A stretch of DNA of 64,000 nucleotides, from contig JAEUPP010000039.1 of assembly GCA_016790075.1 (NCBI GenBank), positions 310,001 through 374,000 of the forward strand, written 5' to 3'. The notes beneath the pieces were generated by a model. That model saw only the letters and a program-made list of their open reading frames with translations, was not told where the DNA came from and ran no database searches. Source of the DNA: Rhodanobacteraceae bacterium (GTDB taxonomy: Bacteria > Pseudomonadota > Gammaproteobacteria > Xanthomonadales > Rhodanobacteraceae). The position numbers and the translations under genes were made by a program. This document shows positions 17,183 through 27,439 of the stretch, piece after piece; positions within the stretch are counted from its first letter, which is position 1; the number at the start of each line of letters is the position of its first letter.

Positions 17183-17464
17183 TTATTGCCACAGTTGCCG
17201 CGAGCGCCGGCGCTGCCAAGCGGTTATCTCCACAGCCACGAGTCCCAGCATAGCGCCGAGATCAGCGCATAAACGTGATAGCCATAGGCACAGACAAACA
17301 TGTGAAGTGAAAGCGCGCGCTTGTGCAACCCTGGCGGTGTACCACCACTTCACCAGCGCTACCGCCAACAACGCACCCAGCGTGGCGGCGATAATGAAAG
17401 CGATAGCAATGCCTGCTGCGTAACAAATGCGGCGACATCTCAGCAACGCCGACTTACCCATCAC
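17183..17464 (-). CDS. possible small membrane protein
   Basis: A 93-codon frame reads as a protein with one strong hydrophobic helix (about 14-40) followed by a tryptophan and a basic tail, plus a weaker second hydrophobic stretch. Composition is plausible for an inner-membrane protein and it converges on the exported protein at 16568 with only three bases between. No homologue is recognised and no clear ribosome site is visible before the GTG/ATG start. It may be spurious. Confidence 0.3.
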   Translation of the reverse strand: MMGKSALLRCRRICYAAGIAIAFIIAATLGALLAVALVKWWYTARVAQARAFTSHVCLCLWLSRLCADLGAMLGLVAVEITAWQRRRSRQLWQ

Positions 17465-17908
17465 CGCCCTCGGAACAGTGGGAATTCCGGCAGTCGCGGC
17501 CCGCGGTGAAGCCGGGTACCTGCGCGCTCAATGCCGCACTCCAGCACAGCCGTAACTCGATGCAAGGTTCTGTACGCTTTGCCAGGCTTGCGATCGCACG
17601 CTGCAGGCTGGCCACGGTTGATGAGGCCGCGCCGGCGCGGCGATTGCACGGATAGTTTGCAGAGCGACACGACTCCCGGCGAGCTACCGCTGCAACATGG
17701 CTCTCCGCTTCTGCTGCGCCGGCTCAGCATCCTGGCAGATCTGAACGACCATCCATCATGGGGCCAGTACACCCTGCGGCGCGGCGCCTCAAACCCACAA
17801 GCGTTTGCGCAGCAACGTCACCGCGTTTTCCGACTTACGCCACAGGAAACAAGTTCAAGTCCGCGAACCTAGCGGAATCGCAATACCAAAACCGCTAGGT
17901 ACTCGCGC
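17465..17908. other. gene-poor stretch
   Basis: No convincing gene was found in these 444 bases. Short frames on both strands have arginine-rich, shadow-like composition. One plus-strand frame (about 17407-17661, without a good start) reads somewhat protein-like up to its TAG and could be a decayed gene. Confidence 0.4.
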
Positions 17909-17976
17909 TAGCCCGCATTTCTCACACCCTTTCTACTGCGACCGCCGATACGAACGGGTGTGAGAAATGCGGGCTA
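17909..17976. repeat. 68-bp palindromic repeat, copy 2
   Basis: This copy matches the element at 12491-12558 in length and in both arms (TAGCCCGCATTTCTCAC and GTGAGAAATGCGGGCTA). Its arms are more perfectly complementary than those of the first copy. Its last three bases are the stop codon (CTA, read as TAG on the minus strand) of the diguanylate cyclase, so the element forms the 3' end of that gene. Confidence 0.75.
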
Positions 17977-19134
17977 GTCGCCCTCGCTCACGACCCGGTC
18001 GCGCCCACCTCGCTTGGCCGCATAGAGTGCCACGTCGGCGCGGCGCAACAGGTCGTCCAGTTGGGCGTCACGCCCCGTCAGCACAGCGACGCCTATCGAT
18101 ATCGTAATCGTCAGCGCAACATCGCCATGCTGAAATGGCTGGAAGCACACGGCTTCGCGCAGGCGCTCGGCAATCGATTTCGCCTCGCTGGCGCTAACCA
18201 CATCAAGCACGGCCACAAACTCCTCGCCGCCCTGGCGCGCAAGCAGGTGGCGCCTGCCGCAGACCTCGCTGAGCCGTGCGGCGACATACTGCAGCGCGAG
18301 GTCGCCGGCGTCATGACCGAAACGGTCATTGATCGACTTGAAGTGATCGATATCGGCTACCGCAAGTGCAACCAGCCCTCCCTCTTCGCGCGCTTGGGCA
18401 AGCCGACGCGCGCCGACGCCAGCCAGCGTACGGCGATTCGCCAACCCGGTGAGCGCGTCCGTGGATGCAGCGATTTCCCATTGCCGGCGAATCCGGTCTG
18501 AGCACAGCAGCAAAAAGCCGGTCGTGCCGATTACCGGCAGTATCGATACGAGCATCGGCGTGATCACGTTCATCCAGCTGCGCGGGTCAGTGACCGTACT
18601 GGGGACCTGCGCCAGCGCGATAAAGTAAAGACACCGCAGCAGCATGAATACGGCCAGCAGCGCAAACATCGCGGCGAGCACACGCGCACTGAGCACACCG
18701 TCTGCGCGCGTGGCTGACAGCACGGTCCAGGCCGCGCCGATCAGGGTCACCGCCGCCGCCAAAGACGCAATCACAATGCGCGCGAGCAAATCCGGTTGTG
18801 GACCAGCGAACCAGGCAATACCCGCCGTTGCCATAACCGCCGGGGCGAGCAGCCAGATGCTGTCGGGACGCCCATAGAACTGCCGCATGGCGTGCCAGTA
18901 GCCAGTAATGCCGAGCTGGGTTATGCCATTGCTCAGCGGCAGCACAAACCAGGGCGGCAGATAAGCCTGTACCGCGAACAGGATGCAGCCACAGGCCAGC
19001 AGCAGCGTGCTGATACGCCAAGTGACAGCGCTCGGCCGCAGGGCCGGCGGCAAGTCGCTGTGCATAAGCCCCAGCACGCCGCCGTTGAGCAGCATCATGA
19101 GGGCAACTATCGCGAACGCCGTGACTGGATCCAT
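17974..19134 (-). CDS. diguanylate cyclase (GGDEF) with membrane sensor
   Basis: The 386-residue protein has six or seven membrane helices (about 1-215) and then a GGDEF domain with STDALTGLANRR, DIDHFKSINDRFGHDAGD and the active-site RQGGEEF, followed by SIGVA. The intact GGEEF predicts synthesis of c-di-GMP from two GTP at the inner membrane. The RxxD inhibitory site that normally lies five residues before GGEEF is absent (RRHL instead), so feedback inhibition by c-di-GMP may be lost. The signal sensed by the membrane part is unknown. Its stop codon is supplied by the palindromic repeat. Confidence 0.9.
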   Translation of the reverse strand: MDPVTAFAIVALMMLLNGGVLGLMHSDLPPALRPSAVTWRISTLLLACGCILFAVQAYLPPWFVLPLSNGITQLGITGYWHAMRQFYGRPDSIWLLAPAVMATAGIAWFAGPQPDLLARIVIASLAAAVTLIGAAWTVLSATRADGVLSARVLAAMFALLAVFMLLRCLYFIALAQVPSTVTDPRSWMNVITPMLVSILPVIGTTGFLLLCSDRIRRQWEIAASTDALTGLANRRTLAGVGARRLAQAREEGGLVALAVADIDHFKSINDRFGHDAGDLALQYVAARLSEVCGRRHLLARQGGEEFVAVLDVVSASEAKSIAERLREAVCFQPFQHGDVALTITISIGVAVLTGRDAQLDDLLRRADVALYAAKRGGRDRVVSEGD

Positions 19135-19184
19135 GCGCCAAGTTTAACCGTCTTGATGCCGCCGGCGAGCCGCGGCAGGGTGCC

Positions 19185-21068
<1,884 letters not shown>

Positions 21069-21326
21069 CGCGGTTAGCACCGAATAGAGGGGCGCGAAGG
21101 ATAACGTGCCACCGCAGCCTATGGCGGCACGGCCAGCCGCGAACTTGGCGCCGGTGGATTCCGCGGCAGAACTTGCCGTATCGGGATCGGCGCCGTGCTG
21201 GCATGGCAGCATCGCGCCGCGGCCGGAAATTCAATGCCGATTGGCATGCCTAGACGAGACTTTCAGCATTTACGCCAAAGGCGCAGGTTGGCTAAGGTCA
21301 CGGCGATCATCGCCGACTACACGCCC

Positions 21327-23774
21327 ATGACCGCACTCCTGCGCTGGCTCGCCGCTGTTGCCCTGTTTAGCCTGCATCCCGTCGTCAGCGCCGCGGAGCG
21401 TGCGCCTGACCCGCTGGAGGGGCTTGAACGCAAGGACGGATTCCTTGAAGTCTGGACCGACAAGGAAAAGGGTCGGCTGTTGCTGGGCCTGGAACAAATG
21501 GAAACCCCGCTGCTGCTGGTGACCGCGCTGCCACACGGCCTTGGTTCCAACGACGTGGGACTGGATCGCGGTCAGCCCGGCCATGTGCGCGAAGTCGAGT
21601 TCCGCCGCACCGGCCCGCGCGTGCTGCTGGTCGAGCGCAATACACGCTTCATGGCCAGTGCCGGTGATGCGGCCGAGCGCCGGGCGGCGCACGAGGCCTT
21701 CGCCGAATCCGTACTCTGGGCAGGCGATGCGCTGGAATCGCCACGCAGCGAACACACCATAGTGGATTTTTCCACATTCCTCACGTCTGACCGACACGGG
21801 ATCGCCGAGCAGCTCGATCAGTCCAAGCAGGGCAAGTACACCGTCGACGACAAGCGCAGCGCCGTATTGCTTGATCAGGCGCGCAGCTTCCCCGACAACA
21901 CCGAACTCGAAGCACTGCTGACCTTCCAGGGTAGCGGCGAAGGCGAATTCGTGCGCCAGGTCAGCATGGACCCGACGGCGCTGACGCTACGCCAGCACGT
22001 GAGTCTGATCCGGCTGCCGCCGGAGGGTTTCAGGCCGCGCCGCTACCATCCGGCCTCGGGCGCCTTCAGCCAGGGCGTGATCGACTTCTCGCAGCCGCTG
22101 GCCGCCAGCCTCGATGTACGCGTGCAGCCGCGCTTCCGCCTGGAAAAAACCGATCCCACGGCAGAGCTGAGCCCAGTCAAGAAGCCCATCGTGTTCTACC
22201 TCGATCCGGGCACGCCCGAGCCGGTACGCTCGGCGCTGCTCGAAGGCGCGAACTGGTGGCGGCGTTCGTTCGAGCGCGCCGGCTTCAAGGACGCGTTCCG
22301 CGCCGAGCTGCTGCCCGAGGGTGTCGATCCCATGGACGTGCGCTACAACACTATCCTCTGGGTACATCGCGCGACGCGGGGCTGGTCCTATGGTGCGGCG
22401 CTGACCGACCCACGCACTGGCGAGATTATCAAGGGCGCCGTTACCTTGGGCTCGCAGCGCGTACGCCAGGACATACTGATCGCCGAGGCACTGCTCGCGC
22501 CCTATGGCCCACGCGGAGTTGCCAGTCTTGCCGGCAAGGACACCCTGGTTGCACTCGCCCAGGAGATGGCGCTGGCCCGGCTGCGCCAGCTCGCTGCACA
22601 CGAAGTCGGCCATGCACTCGGCTTCGCCCACAACTTCGCCGCCAGCCGCAGTGCAAACGGCTCGGTGCTGGACTATCCGCATCCTATGCTCGACTACATC
22701 GATGCCCAGGGCCATGTCGCCTTGCAGGCTGCCTATCACGAAGGTACTGGGCCCTGGGACGACTTCCTGGTCAAACATGGCTACGGCGAGTTCCCGGCGG
22801 AACAGGAAGACACTGCCCTCGCCGCACTGCGCGCCGAGGCTACAGCCATGAAGCTCGAATACATCGGCGACGCAGATGCCCGGGGTGCGGGCGCTGCCCA
22901 TCCGAATGGGCTGTTATGGGACTACGGCAACTCGTCGCTGCAGACTTTTGACAATCTTCTGAAACTGCGCCGCCGTGTTCTCGCCAATTTCGGCCGCGAC
23001 GTGCTGCCGCCCACGCGCCAGCTCGGTGAGCTCGAAGCGCGGCTGGTGCCGGTATACCTGCTGCACCGCTACCAGACCGAGGCCGTCGCGCGGCTCGTCG
23101 GTGGTGCAAGCTATCGCTACGGCCTGGCCGGCGACACCACGCCGGGCACGACGCCGGTCGCCGCTTCCGATCAGTTCGCGGCGCTCGAACGCCTGTTCAG
23201 CACGCTGAGCGCCGCCGAGCTCGCGCTACCGGCAAATGTGCTCGACAGCCTGACGCCCCCGGGCAACGACTACGAACGCACACGGGAGTATTTTGTGACC
23301 CGCAGCGGGCCGCTGTTCGACCCGCTGTCGGCCGCCTCCGCCGCAAGTGCACAGACCCTGCAATTCCTGTTCGATCCCGCTCGCCTGAACCGCGTCGCCT
23401 GGCAGCATGCCCGGGACGCGAATCAGCCCGGCATTGCGGCGATCTTGGGCGGCACCCTGCGCGCAACCTGGCAACGCGACACCGCGACCGACAACCTGCC
23501 GGCGGCAACTGCCGTACAGCTGGCGATCAACTGGACCACACTCGATGCCGCCCTGAACCTGCTCGAAGCTGGCCAGCTCAATCCGCAGGTTGATGCCGAG
23601 GTACGCGCTCAGCTCAAGCAATGGCAGGGTTGGCTCAGCCAGAACAGCAGTGGCGACGGCGCCGCCGCCGCAAGCCGGCGCGAGGCCGCCACGCTGATAA
23701 CGCGCTATCTCGCCGATCCAAAGTCGGTCAAGCTGCGCCCCCTGCCAACGATCCCCCCCGGTGCGCCAATCTGA
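21327..23774 (+). CDS. secreted zinc-dependent metalloprotease (DUF5117/DUF4953 type)
   Basis: This 815-residue protein has a signal peptide (about 1-23, ending VSA-AER), a large N-terminal domain of the DUF5117 type, and a metzincin-like catalytic motif HEVGHALGFAH (H425, H429, H435) with a glutamate for water activation. The C-terminal DUF4953-like part is about 300 residues long. It should be a periplasmic or outer-surface Zn2+ peptidase. The start at ATG 21327 was preferred because the signal peptide begins there. Its last 43 codons are part of a 362-bp segment repeated in direct orientation at 37475-37836, where only the C-terminal end of the gene remains. Confidence 0.88.
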   Translation: MTALLRWLAAVALFSLHPVVSAAERAPDPLEGLERKDGFLEVWTDKEKGRLLLGLEQMETPLLLVTALPHGLGSNDVGLDRGQPGHVREVEFRRTGPRVLLVERNTRFMASAGDAAERRAAHEAFAESVLWAGDALESPRSEHTIVDFSTFLTSDRHGIAEQLDQSKQGKYTVDDKRSAVLLDQARSFPDNTELEALLTFQGSGEGEFVRQVSMDPTALTLRQHVSLIRLPPEGFRPRRYHPASGAFSQGVIDFSQPLAASLDVRVQPRFRLEKTDPTAELSPVKKPIVFYLDPGTPEPVRSALLEGANWWRRSFERAGFKDAFRAELLPEGVDPMDVRYNTILWVHRATRGWSYGAALTDPRTGEIIKGAVTLGSQRVRQDILIAEALLAPYGPRGVASLAGKDTLVALAQEMALARLRQLAAHEVGHALGFAHNFAASRSANGSVLDYPHPMLDYIDAQGHVALQAAYHEGTGPWDDFLVKHGYGEFPAEQEDTALAALRAEATAMKLEYIGDADARGAGAAHPNGLLWDYGNSSLQTFDNLLKLRRRVLANFGRDVLPPTRQLGELEARLVPVYLLHRYQTEAVARLVGGASYRYGLAGDTTPGTTPVAASDQFAALERLFSTLSAAELALPANVLDSLTPPGNDYERTREYFVTRSGPLFDPLSAASAASAQTLQFLFDPARLNRVAWQHARDANQPGIAAILGGTLRATWQRDTATDNLPAATAVQLAINWTTLDAALNLLEAGQLNPQVDAEVRAQLKQWQGWLSQNSSGDGAAAASRREAATLITRYLADPKSVKLRPLPTIPPGAPI

Positions 23775-24006
23775 GAGGTCCTGCGCACACTCAGCTCAAC
23801 GCCAACTCAGTGCGGATAACGCCACGACAGCATGCGGCCGTCCCGGTATGGCATAACCCCGGGGAACGGCCGCTGGTCGCCGTCGAACACCAGCGGCAGA
23901 AAATGGCGGTCGCCTTCCCACATCGGCAGATCCAGCAACTGCTCGCGGGCTATCCATTTGAGCGTGCCTTGCGGATTGTGCTCCAGCAGCGAGCCCGAGT
24001 ACGCGG
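23645..24006. repeat. direct repeat flanking the island, left copy
   Basis: About 362 bp here align without net gaps to 37475-37836 at a constant offset of 13,830 bases, roughly 85 percent identical by eye and nearly exact over 23870-23940. The segment spans the 3' end of the metalloprotease gene and the 3' end of a convergent Nudix gene. At this copy the metalloprotease is complete and the Nudix gene is cut. Confidence 0.85.
23807..24006 (-). pseudogene. 3' fragment of a Nudix hydrolase gene
   Basis: On the minus strand about 66 codons remain in frame, reading from AYSGSLLEHNPQGTL through DLPMWEGDRHFLPL to the stop. They match the C-terminal part of the complete Nudix protein at 37637-38122 closely. 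The Nudix box and N terminus are missing, and the sequence upstream (beyond 24006) is unrelated. The fragment has no start codon in a sensible place, so it is a truncated copy made when the island was inserted. Confidence 0.85.
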
Positions 24007-24024
24007 GCTCGCCGTGGCTTCGCT

Positions 24025-24153
24025 GGCGCGCCCGATCCGATGCTGCTGTTTGATGGTGCAGTGGTCACTGCTGTCCGCGAGTCCGATGTCGCGGCCATCG
24101 TTCGGGCCAGACGCATCGCCGCGCGACTGCTCGGCATCCAGACCAGCGCGTGA
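24025..24153 (+). pseudogene. 3' remnant of an unidentified gene at the island junction
   Basis: Directly after the left repeat a plus-strand frame reads GAPDPMLLFDGAVVT and then an alanine/arginine-rich helix (VRARRIAARLLGIQ) to a TGA at 24151. It looks like the C-terminal end of a real protein whose 5' part has been lost at the junction. I cannot name the family. It sits 27 bases before the DUF418 gene. Confidence 0.45.
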
Positions 24154-24180
24154 GTCGCTTCGGTAGTCAGGAAGAATCCA

Positions 24181-25440
24181 ATGTCAGTACCCATCGCTAC
24201 AGTCCAACCGATAGCTCCCGAGCAACGCCTGGTGCAGTTGGACGTGTTGCGCGGCTTGGCGCTGTTGGGCGTGTTGCTGGTCAACATTGGCAACTTCAGC
24301 GGTGCTGACTGGGCGCTCGAAGCCGGGATGGACTTCCCTATGGGTGCCTATGGTGACAGCGCCAGTACCTGGGTGCGGATATTGCTGGAAAACAAGGCGG
24401 CGGCGGCGCTGTCGCTGTTGTTCGGTGCCGGAATGGCGATCCAGGCCGAGCGCGCAGCGAGTGCAGGACGGTCGGGTAAATGGTTCGCCTTGCGTCGTGC
24501 GGCCGTGCTCGCCTTGTTCGGCGCGCTGCACACGCTGCTGCTGTGGAACCTCGACATCCTGCTCGATTACGCGCTGATCAGCTTGTTGGTGTTGCCGTTC
24601 CTGAACCTATCGGCAGGTCGCGTACTGTGGGCCATCCTGCCGGTGCTCGTGCTGACCGCACTGTTGTCACTGCCGCTGTTGGCCAGCGCGGTCGATCTGA
24701 CGGCGGCGCAATTCTATGCCCTGGGCCTGCAGCACTACGGTCAGGGAAGTTGGCTCGACGCGCTGCAGTTCCGCATCTGGGAAACCGTGCACACGATCGG
24801 ACCGACGCGCATCGCCAACCGGCTGGCGATTCTGTCGCCGTTTTTCATCATCGGCGTCTCCGCCTGGAAGGCTGGTTGGCTCATGTCGCCAGACCAGCAT
24901 CGCACCGCACTGAAACGCGTCTTCGCGGTCTGTTTCAGCCTTGGCTTGCTCGCCAATGCGGTGCCGCAGGAGTCCTTGCACGCCTGGGTCAACACCACCT
25001 TGTCATGGCAGCCGCTGCGCATTCTGATCAAGGCGACGTTCTTCTTCGGCCAGTTCACGCTGACTCTGGGCTATGGCGCCGGCATCCTGCTGGCGCTGCG
25101 ATATCGCCCGGCCCGTGCCGTGCTTTCAGTGTTGGCACCGCTCGGGCGTATGGCGTTGACGCAGTATTTGCTGCAATCGCTGATTTGCACTTGGCTGTTC
25201 CATGGCTTCGGCTTGGGCCTGTACGGTCGACTCCCGTTCGATCAGGTCCTTTTGCTGGGCCTGCTGATCTTCGTTGCGCAGATCATCGGCAGTCACCTTT
25301 GGCTGGCGCGGTTCCGGATCGGCCCGGCTGAATGGTTGTGGCGATACTTGAGCTATGGCCGGCGCGGAGACCATGCGCACGGCTTGAGCCAGAGCCCCAG
25401 CGACTGCCGGGCCAAGCACAAGGCCCAGATGGAACACTGA
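24181..25440 (+). CDS. DUF418 family membrane protein
   Basis: The 419-residue protein has the DUF418 layout. The conserved start is RLVQLDVLRGLALLGVLLVNI, followed by about ten membrane helices and a C-terminal DUF418 domain (roughly 250-395) with LGRMALTQYLLQSL and WLARFRIGPAEWLWRYLSYG. Members resemble acyltransferase-like transporters (YeiB). Their substrate is unknown. ATG 24181 follows AGGAAG. It is the first complete gene of the apparent island. Its last 30 residues are hydrophilic and longer than usual for the family. Confidence 0.85.
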   Translation: MSVPIATVQPIAPEQRLVQLDVLRGLALLGVLLVNIGNFSGADWALEAGMDFPMGAYGDSASTWVRILLENKAAAALSLLFGAGMAIQAERAASAGRSGKWFALRRAAVLALFGALHTLLLWNLDILLDYALISLLVLPFLNLSAGRVLWAILPVLVLTALLSLPLLASAVDLTAAQFYALGLQHYGQGSWLDALQFRIWETVHTIGPTRIANRLAILSPFFIIGVSAWKAGWLMSPDQHRTALKRVFAVCFSLGLLANAVPQESLHAWVNTTLSWQPLRILIKATFFFGQFTLTLGYGAGILLALRYRPARAVLSVLAPLGRMALTQYLLQSLICTWLFHGFGLGLYGRLPFDQVLLLGLLIFVAQIIGSHLWLARFRIGPAEWLWRYLSYGRRGDHAHGLSQSPSDCRAKHKAQMEH

Positions 25441-25649
25441 GGTGACCACCGGCAGCCTGGCCGCGATCCTGCACCAGACCCGCGCCCTTCAGCGCACGCC
25501 CCGGAGCCACGATCCACTCCCCGCGCCCTCTTGGCCTGCTGCCTGTTTGGTATGGCCTTGGCCAGACGCACGCTTCAATCAACGCAATAAGGCTTCTGCG
25601 GCGGCGCGACGGGTATAGGACGTTCAAACACCCTTTTCGGAGAGTCTGA

Positions 25650-25825
25650 CGAGTACACAGCCGCTGCTCGCCGATCGCCGGACGTGCAATGTAGTGGCAC
25701 AGCTTTTCCAGCTTGTGGCTCTCGTGCGCTTCAGCGACTTCCGCGCCGCCTGTTTGTGGTCCGAATGATTCGGGTGCGAGTTGCGATTGAGTCGGAGCGT
25801 CAGACGCGGGTCGAGCGAGTCTCAA
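25650..25825 (-). mobile_element. relic of an IS91-family transposase
   Basis: A minus-strand frame contains HESHKLEKLCHYIARPAI followed by GEQRL, which matches the conserved segment of IS91/IS801-type Y2 transposases (usually ERLCRYxxRPxxxxxRL). The flanking text loses the match, with probable frameshifts, and no complete transposase or element ends are visible. The rest of 25441-25878 holds no other gene that I can see. Confidence 0.6.
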
Positions 25826-25878
25826 GGCGGACCCTTGTACCGCGAACAGGGTATCGGCTTGGCTGCGAAGAGTACGCG

Positions 25879-26190
25879 TTACAGAGTCTTGAGGAGTTGT
25901 TCCCTAAGTCGTTTGATTTGCACCTCATCGCGTCGATAAAAAGTCCATTGCTTAATGCGTTTGCCGCGAACCAGGCCGGCTTGCGACAGAATTTTCATGT
26001 GTTCGCTCAGGGTAGGATGGCTGATCCCGAGTTTCTCGGCGATGCGCACACCGCACACGCCGTCCTTCACCAAATCGCCGTCCACCTGGGGTGGAAAATG
26101 ATCTGCCGGCGAGCGCAGCCAATCCAGGATCTGGAGCCGGCGTTCATTGGCGATGGCACGTAGCACGAGTTTATGGTCAAAGCTTGACAT
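25879..26190 (-). CDS. ArsR family transcriptional regulator
   Basis: The 103-residue protein is a winged helix-turn-helix repressor of the ArsR type. It has a first helix ANERRLQILDWLRS, a recognition region with ISHPTLSEHMKILSQAGLV and a wing ending in FYRRDE. No CxC metal site is present. It does hold one cysteine in DGVCGVRIAEKLG, so the ligand is more likely organic or redox than arsenic. It is transcribed away from the aminotransferase operon. A palindrome between the two genes is the probable operator, so it likely represses both itself and that operon. Confidence 0.88.
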   Translation of the reverse strand: MSSFDHKLVLRAIANERRLQILDWLRSPADHFPPQVDGDLVKDGVCGVRIAEKLGISHPTLSEHMKILSQAGLVRGKRIKQWTFYRRDEVQIKRLREQLLKTL

Positions 26191-26234
26191 TTCGTCGATT
26201 GGCTAAATATGATTTAGTCGAGTGGCTAAATCAT
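26184..26234 (+). promoter_or_regulatory. promoter and ArsR operator of the aminotransferase-RidA-DJ-1 operon
   Basis: TTGACA (26184-26189) and TATGAT (26208-26213) are separated by 18 bases and form a near-consensus sigma70 promoter reading toward 26258. The -35 overlaps the start codon of arsR. A palindrome ATGATTTAG (26209-26217) with CTAAATCAT (26226-26234), eight bases apart, covers the -10 and the start of transcription. GGCTAAAT also occurs twice (26201, 26224). A repressor bound here would block RNA polymerase. Confidence 0.65.
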
Positions 26235-26257
26235 AAACTTGTCTGGAGCGCTCCGCA

Positions 26258-27439
26258 ATGACGGTCGAAACTCGCTCAATGGATTGGCGTGCCGAATGGA
26301 CGCCGATCGACGATGTGACGTATCTCAATTTCGCCGCGCACTCGGCAGCCCCGCGCGTAGCACTGGAAGCGGTAGAAAAATCGCTTGAGGCCATGCGACG
26401 ACCGCATGTCATCGACGATGCGCGGTACTTTCAAGTCGCCGCGGATTTGCGCCGCTCATTGGCGTCGTTGATCGGGGCGAACCCCGATGAAATCGCATTG
26501 ACGACCGGTGCCGGTGCTGGCGTCATGACGGTTGCCTATGCGTTGCCGTGGTCACCGGGCGATGAAGTCCTGATTGCCAGCGGCGAGTTTCCGACGATGT
26601 ACGCCACATGGAAACCCATGGAGGCGCGTGCGGGCATCAAGCTGCGTATTGTTACGCCGCAAGATCGATTCAATTGCGCGGACGACCTGATCAATGCGCT
26701 TACACCGCGGACTCGGTTGATTTCCATCAGCCACGTTCGATTTGACGACGGCTCGCTCCTCGACGTGCGGCGCTTGGCAGACGCATGCAAAGCGAACGGA
26801 ACCCTTCTGTTGCTGGATGTCAGTCAGTCATGTGGCGCCATCCCGATGGATGTCCGGTCGCTCGGCGCCGACTTCATAGTATGCGCCGGGTACAAATATT
26901 TGCTGAGCCCAGTGGGCACTGGTTTCCTGTGGATCAAGAAAGAGCATTTACAGAGCTTGCAGTCCGGACCGTACAACTGGGAAACCCAGGGCCCGCAGTC
27001 CGTCGCGCAAATGAACTTCGTAAACCCCGGTCCGTCGCCGACGATGAGTCGCTGGGATAGCGCCGAAGCGGCGTCGCCATACAACTTCAATCTGACTGTG
27101 ATGGAAGCGTCGACGAGGTTTGTACTACGTGTCGGACCGGAGACGGTGCGTCGTCACGCTCAAGGACTCATCGGCAGGCTCTTCGCCGGGCTTCCGCAAG
27201 GGTGTCATGTCGCGAGTCCAATGAGCGCGGTCGAGCGTGGCGCGTATGGTTGCATTGTGGCTGATCGCCGCGAAGACACCGAAAAGCTCTATCAAGCGCT
27301 TCTAGCAGAACAGATTGTGATCTCGTTGCGCGAGGGGCGAATCCGCATCGCGCCCCATCTGATGAACACGGAAGATGACATAGACAGAACCCTTGAGGCG
27401 ATTTCCAAGGCGACGAGGAAAATGCATGTCAAACATTAG
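26258..27439 (+). CDS. class V aminotransferase (PLP-dependent; cysteine desulfurase/epimerase-like)
   Basis: The 393-residue enzyme has the fold type I class V layout: NFAAHSAAPR near the N terminus, TTGAGAGV for the phosphate, LLLDVSQSCGAIPMDV with the PLP-binding aspartate, and the lysine in CAGYKYLLSPVGTGF. Its closest style is the isopenicillin N epimerase/selenocysteine lyase-like group, so it could be a lyase, desulfurase or transaminase. The substrate is unknown. Codon use is less GC-biased than in flanking genes. It heads an operon with RidA, whose start overlaps its stop by 14 bases, and a DJ-1-like protein. Confidence 0.87.
   Translation: MTVETRSMDWRAEWTPIDDVTYLNFAAHSAAPRVALEAVEKSLEAMRRPHVIDDARYFQVAADLRRSLASLIGANPDEIALTTGAGAGVMTVAYALPWSPGDEVLIASGEFPTMYATWKPMEARAGIKLRIVTPQDRFNCADDLINALTPRTRLISISHVRFDDGSLLDVRRLADACKANGTLLLLDVSQSCGAIPMDVRSLGADFIVCAGYKYLLSPVGTGFLWIKKEHLQSLQSGPYNWETQGPQSVAQMNFVNPGPSPTMSRWDSAEAASPYNFNLTVMEASTRFVLRVGPETVRRHAQGLIGRLFAGLPQGCHVASPMSAVERGAYGCIVADRREDTEKLYQALLAEQIVISLREGRIRIAPHLMNTEDDIDRTLEAISKATRKMHVKH

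Noticed and set aside
17461-17772. 103-codon minus-strand frame overlapping a possible small membrane gene
   Set aside because: Although its TGA overlaps the next start, its arginine/serine-rich product looks like a shadow and has no conserved pattern.
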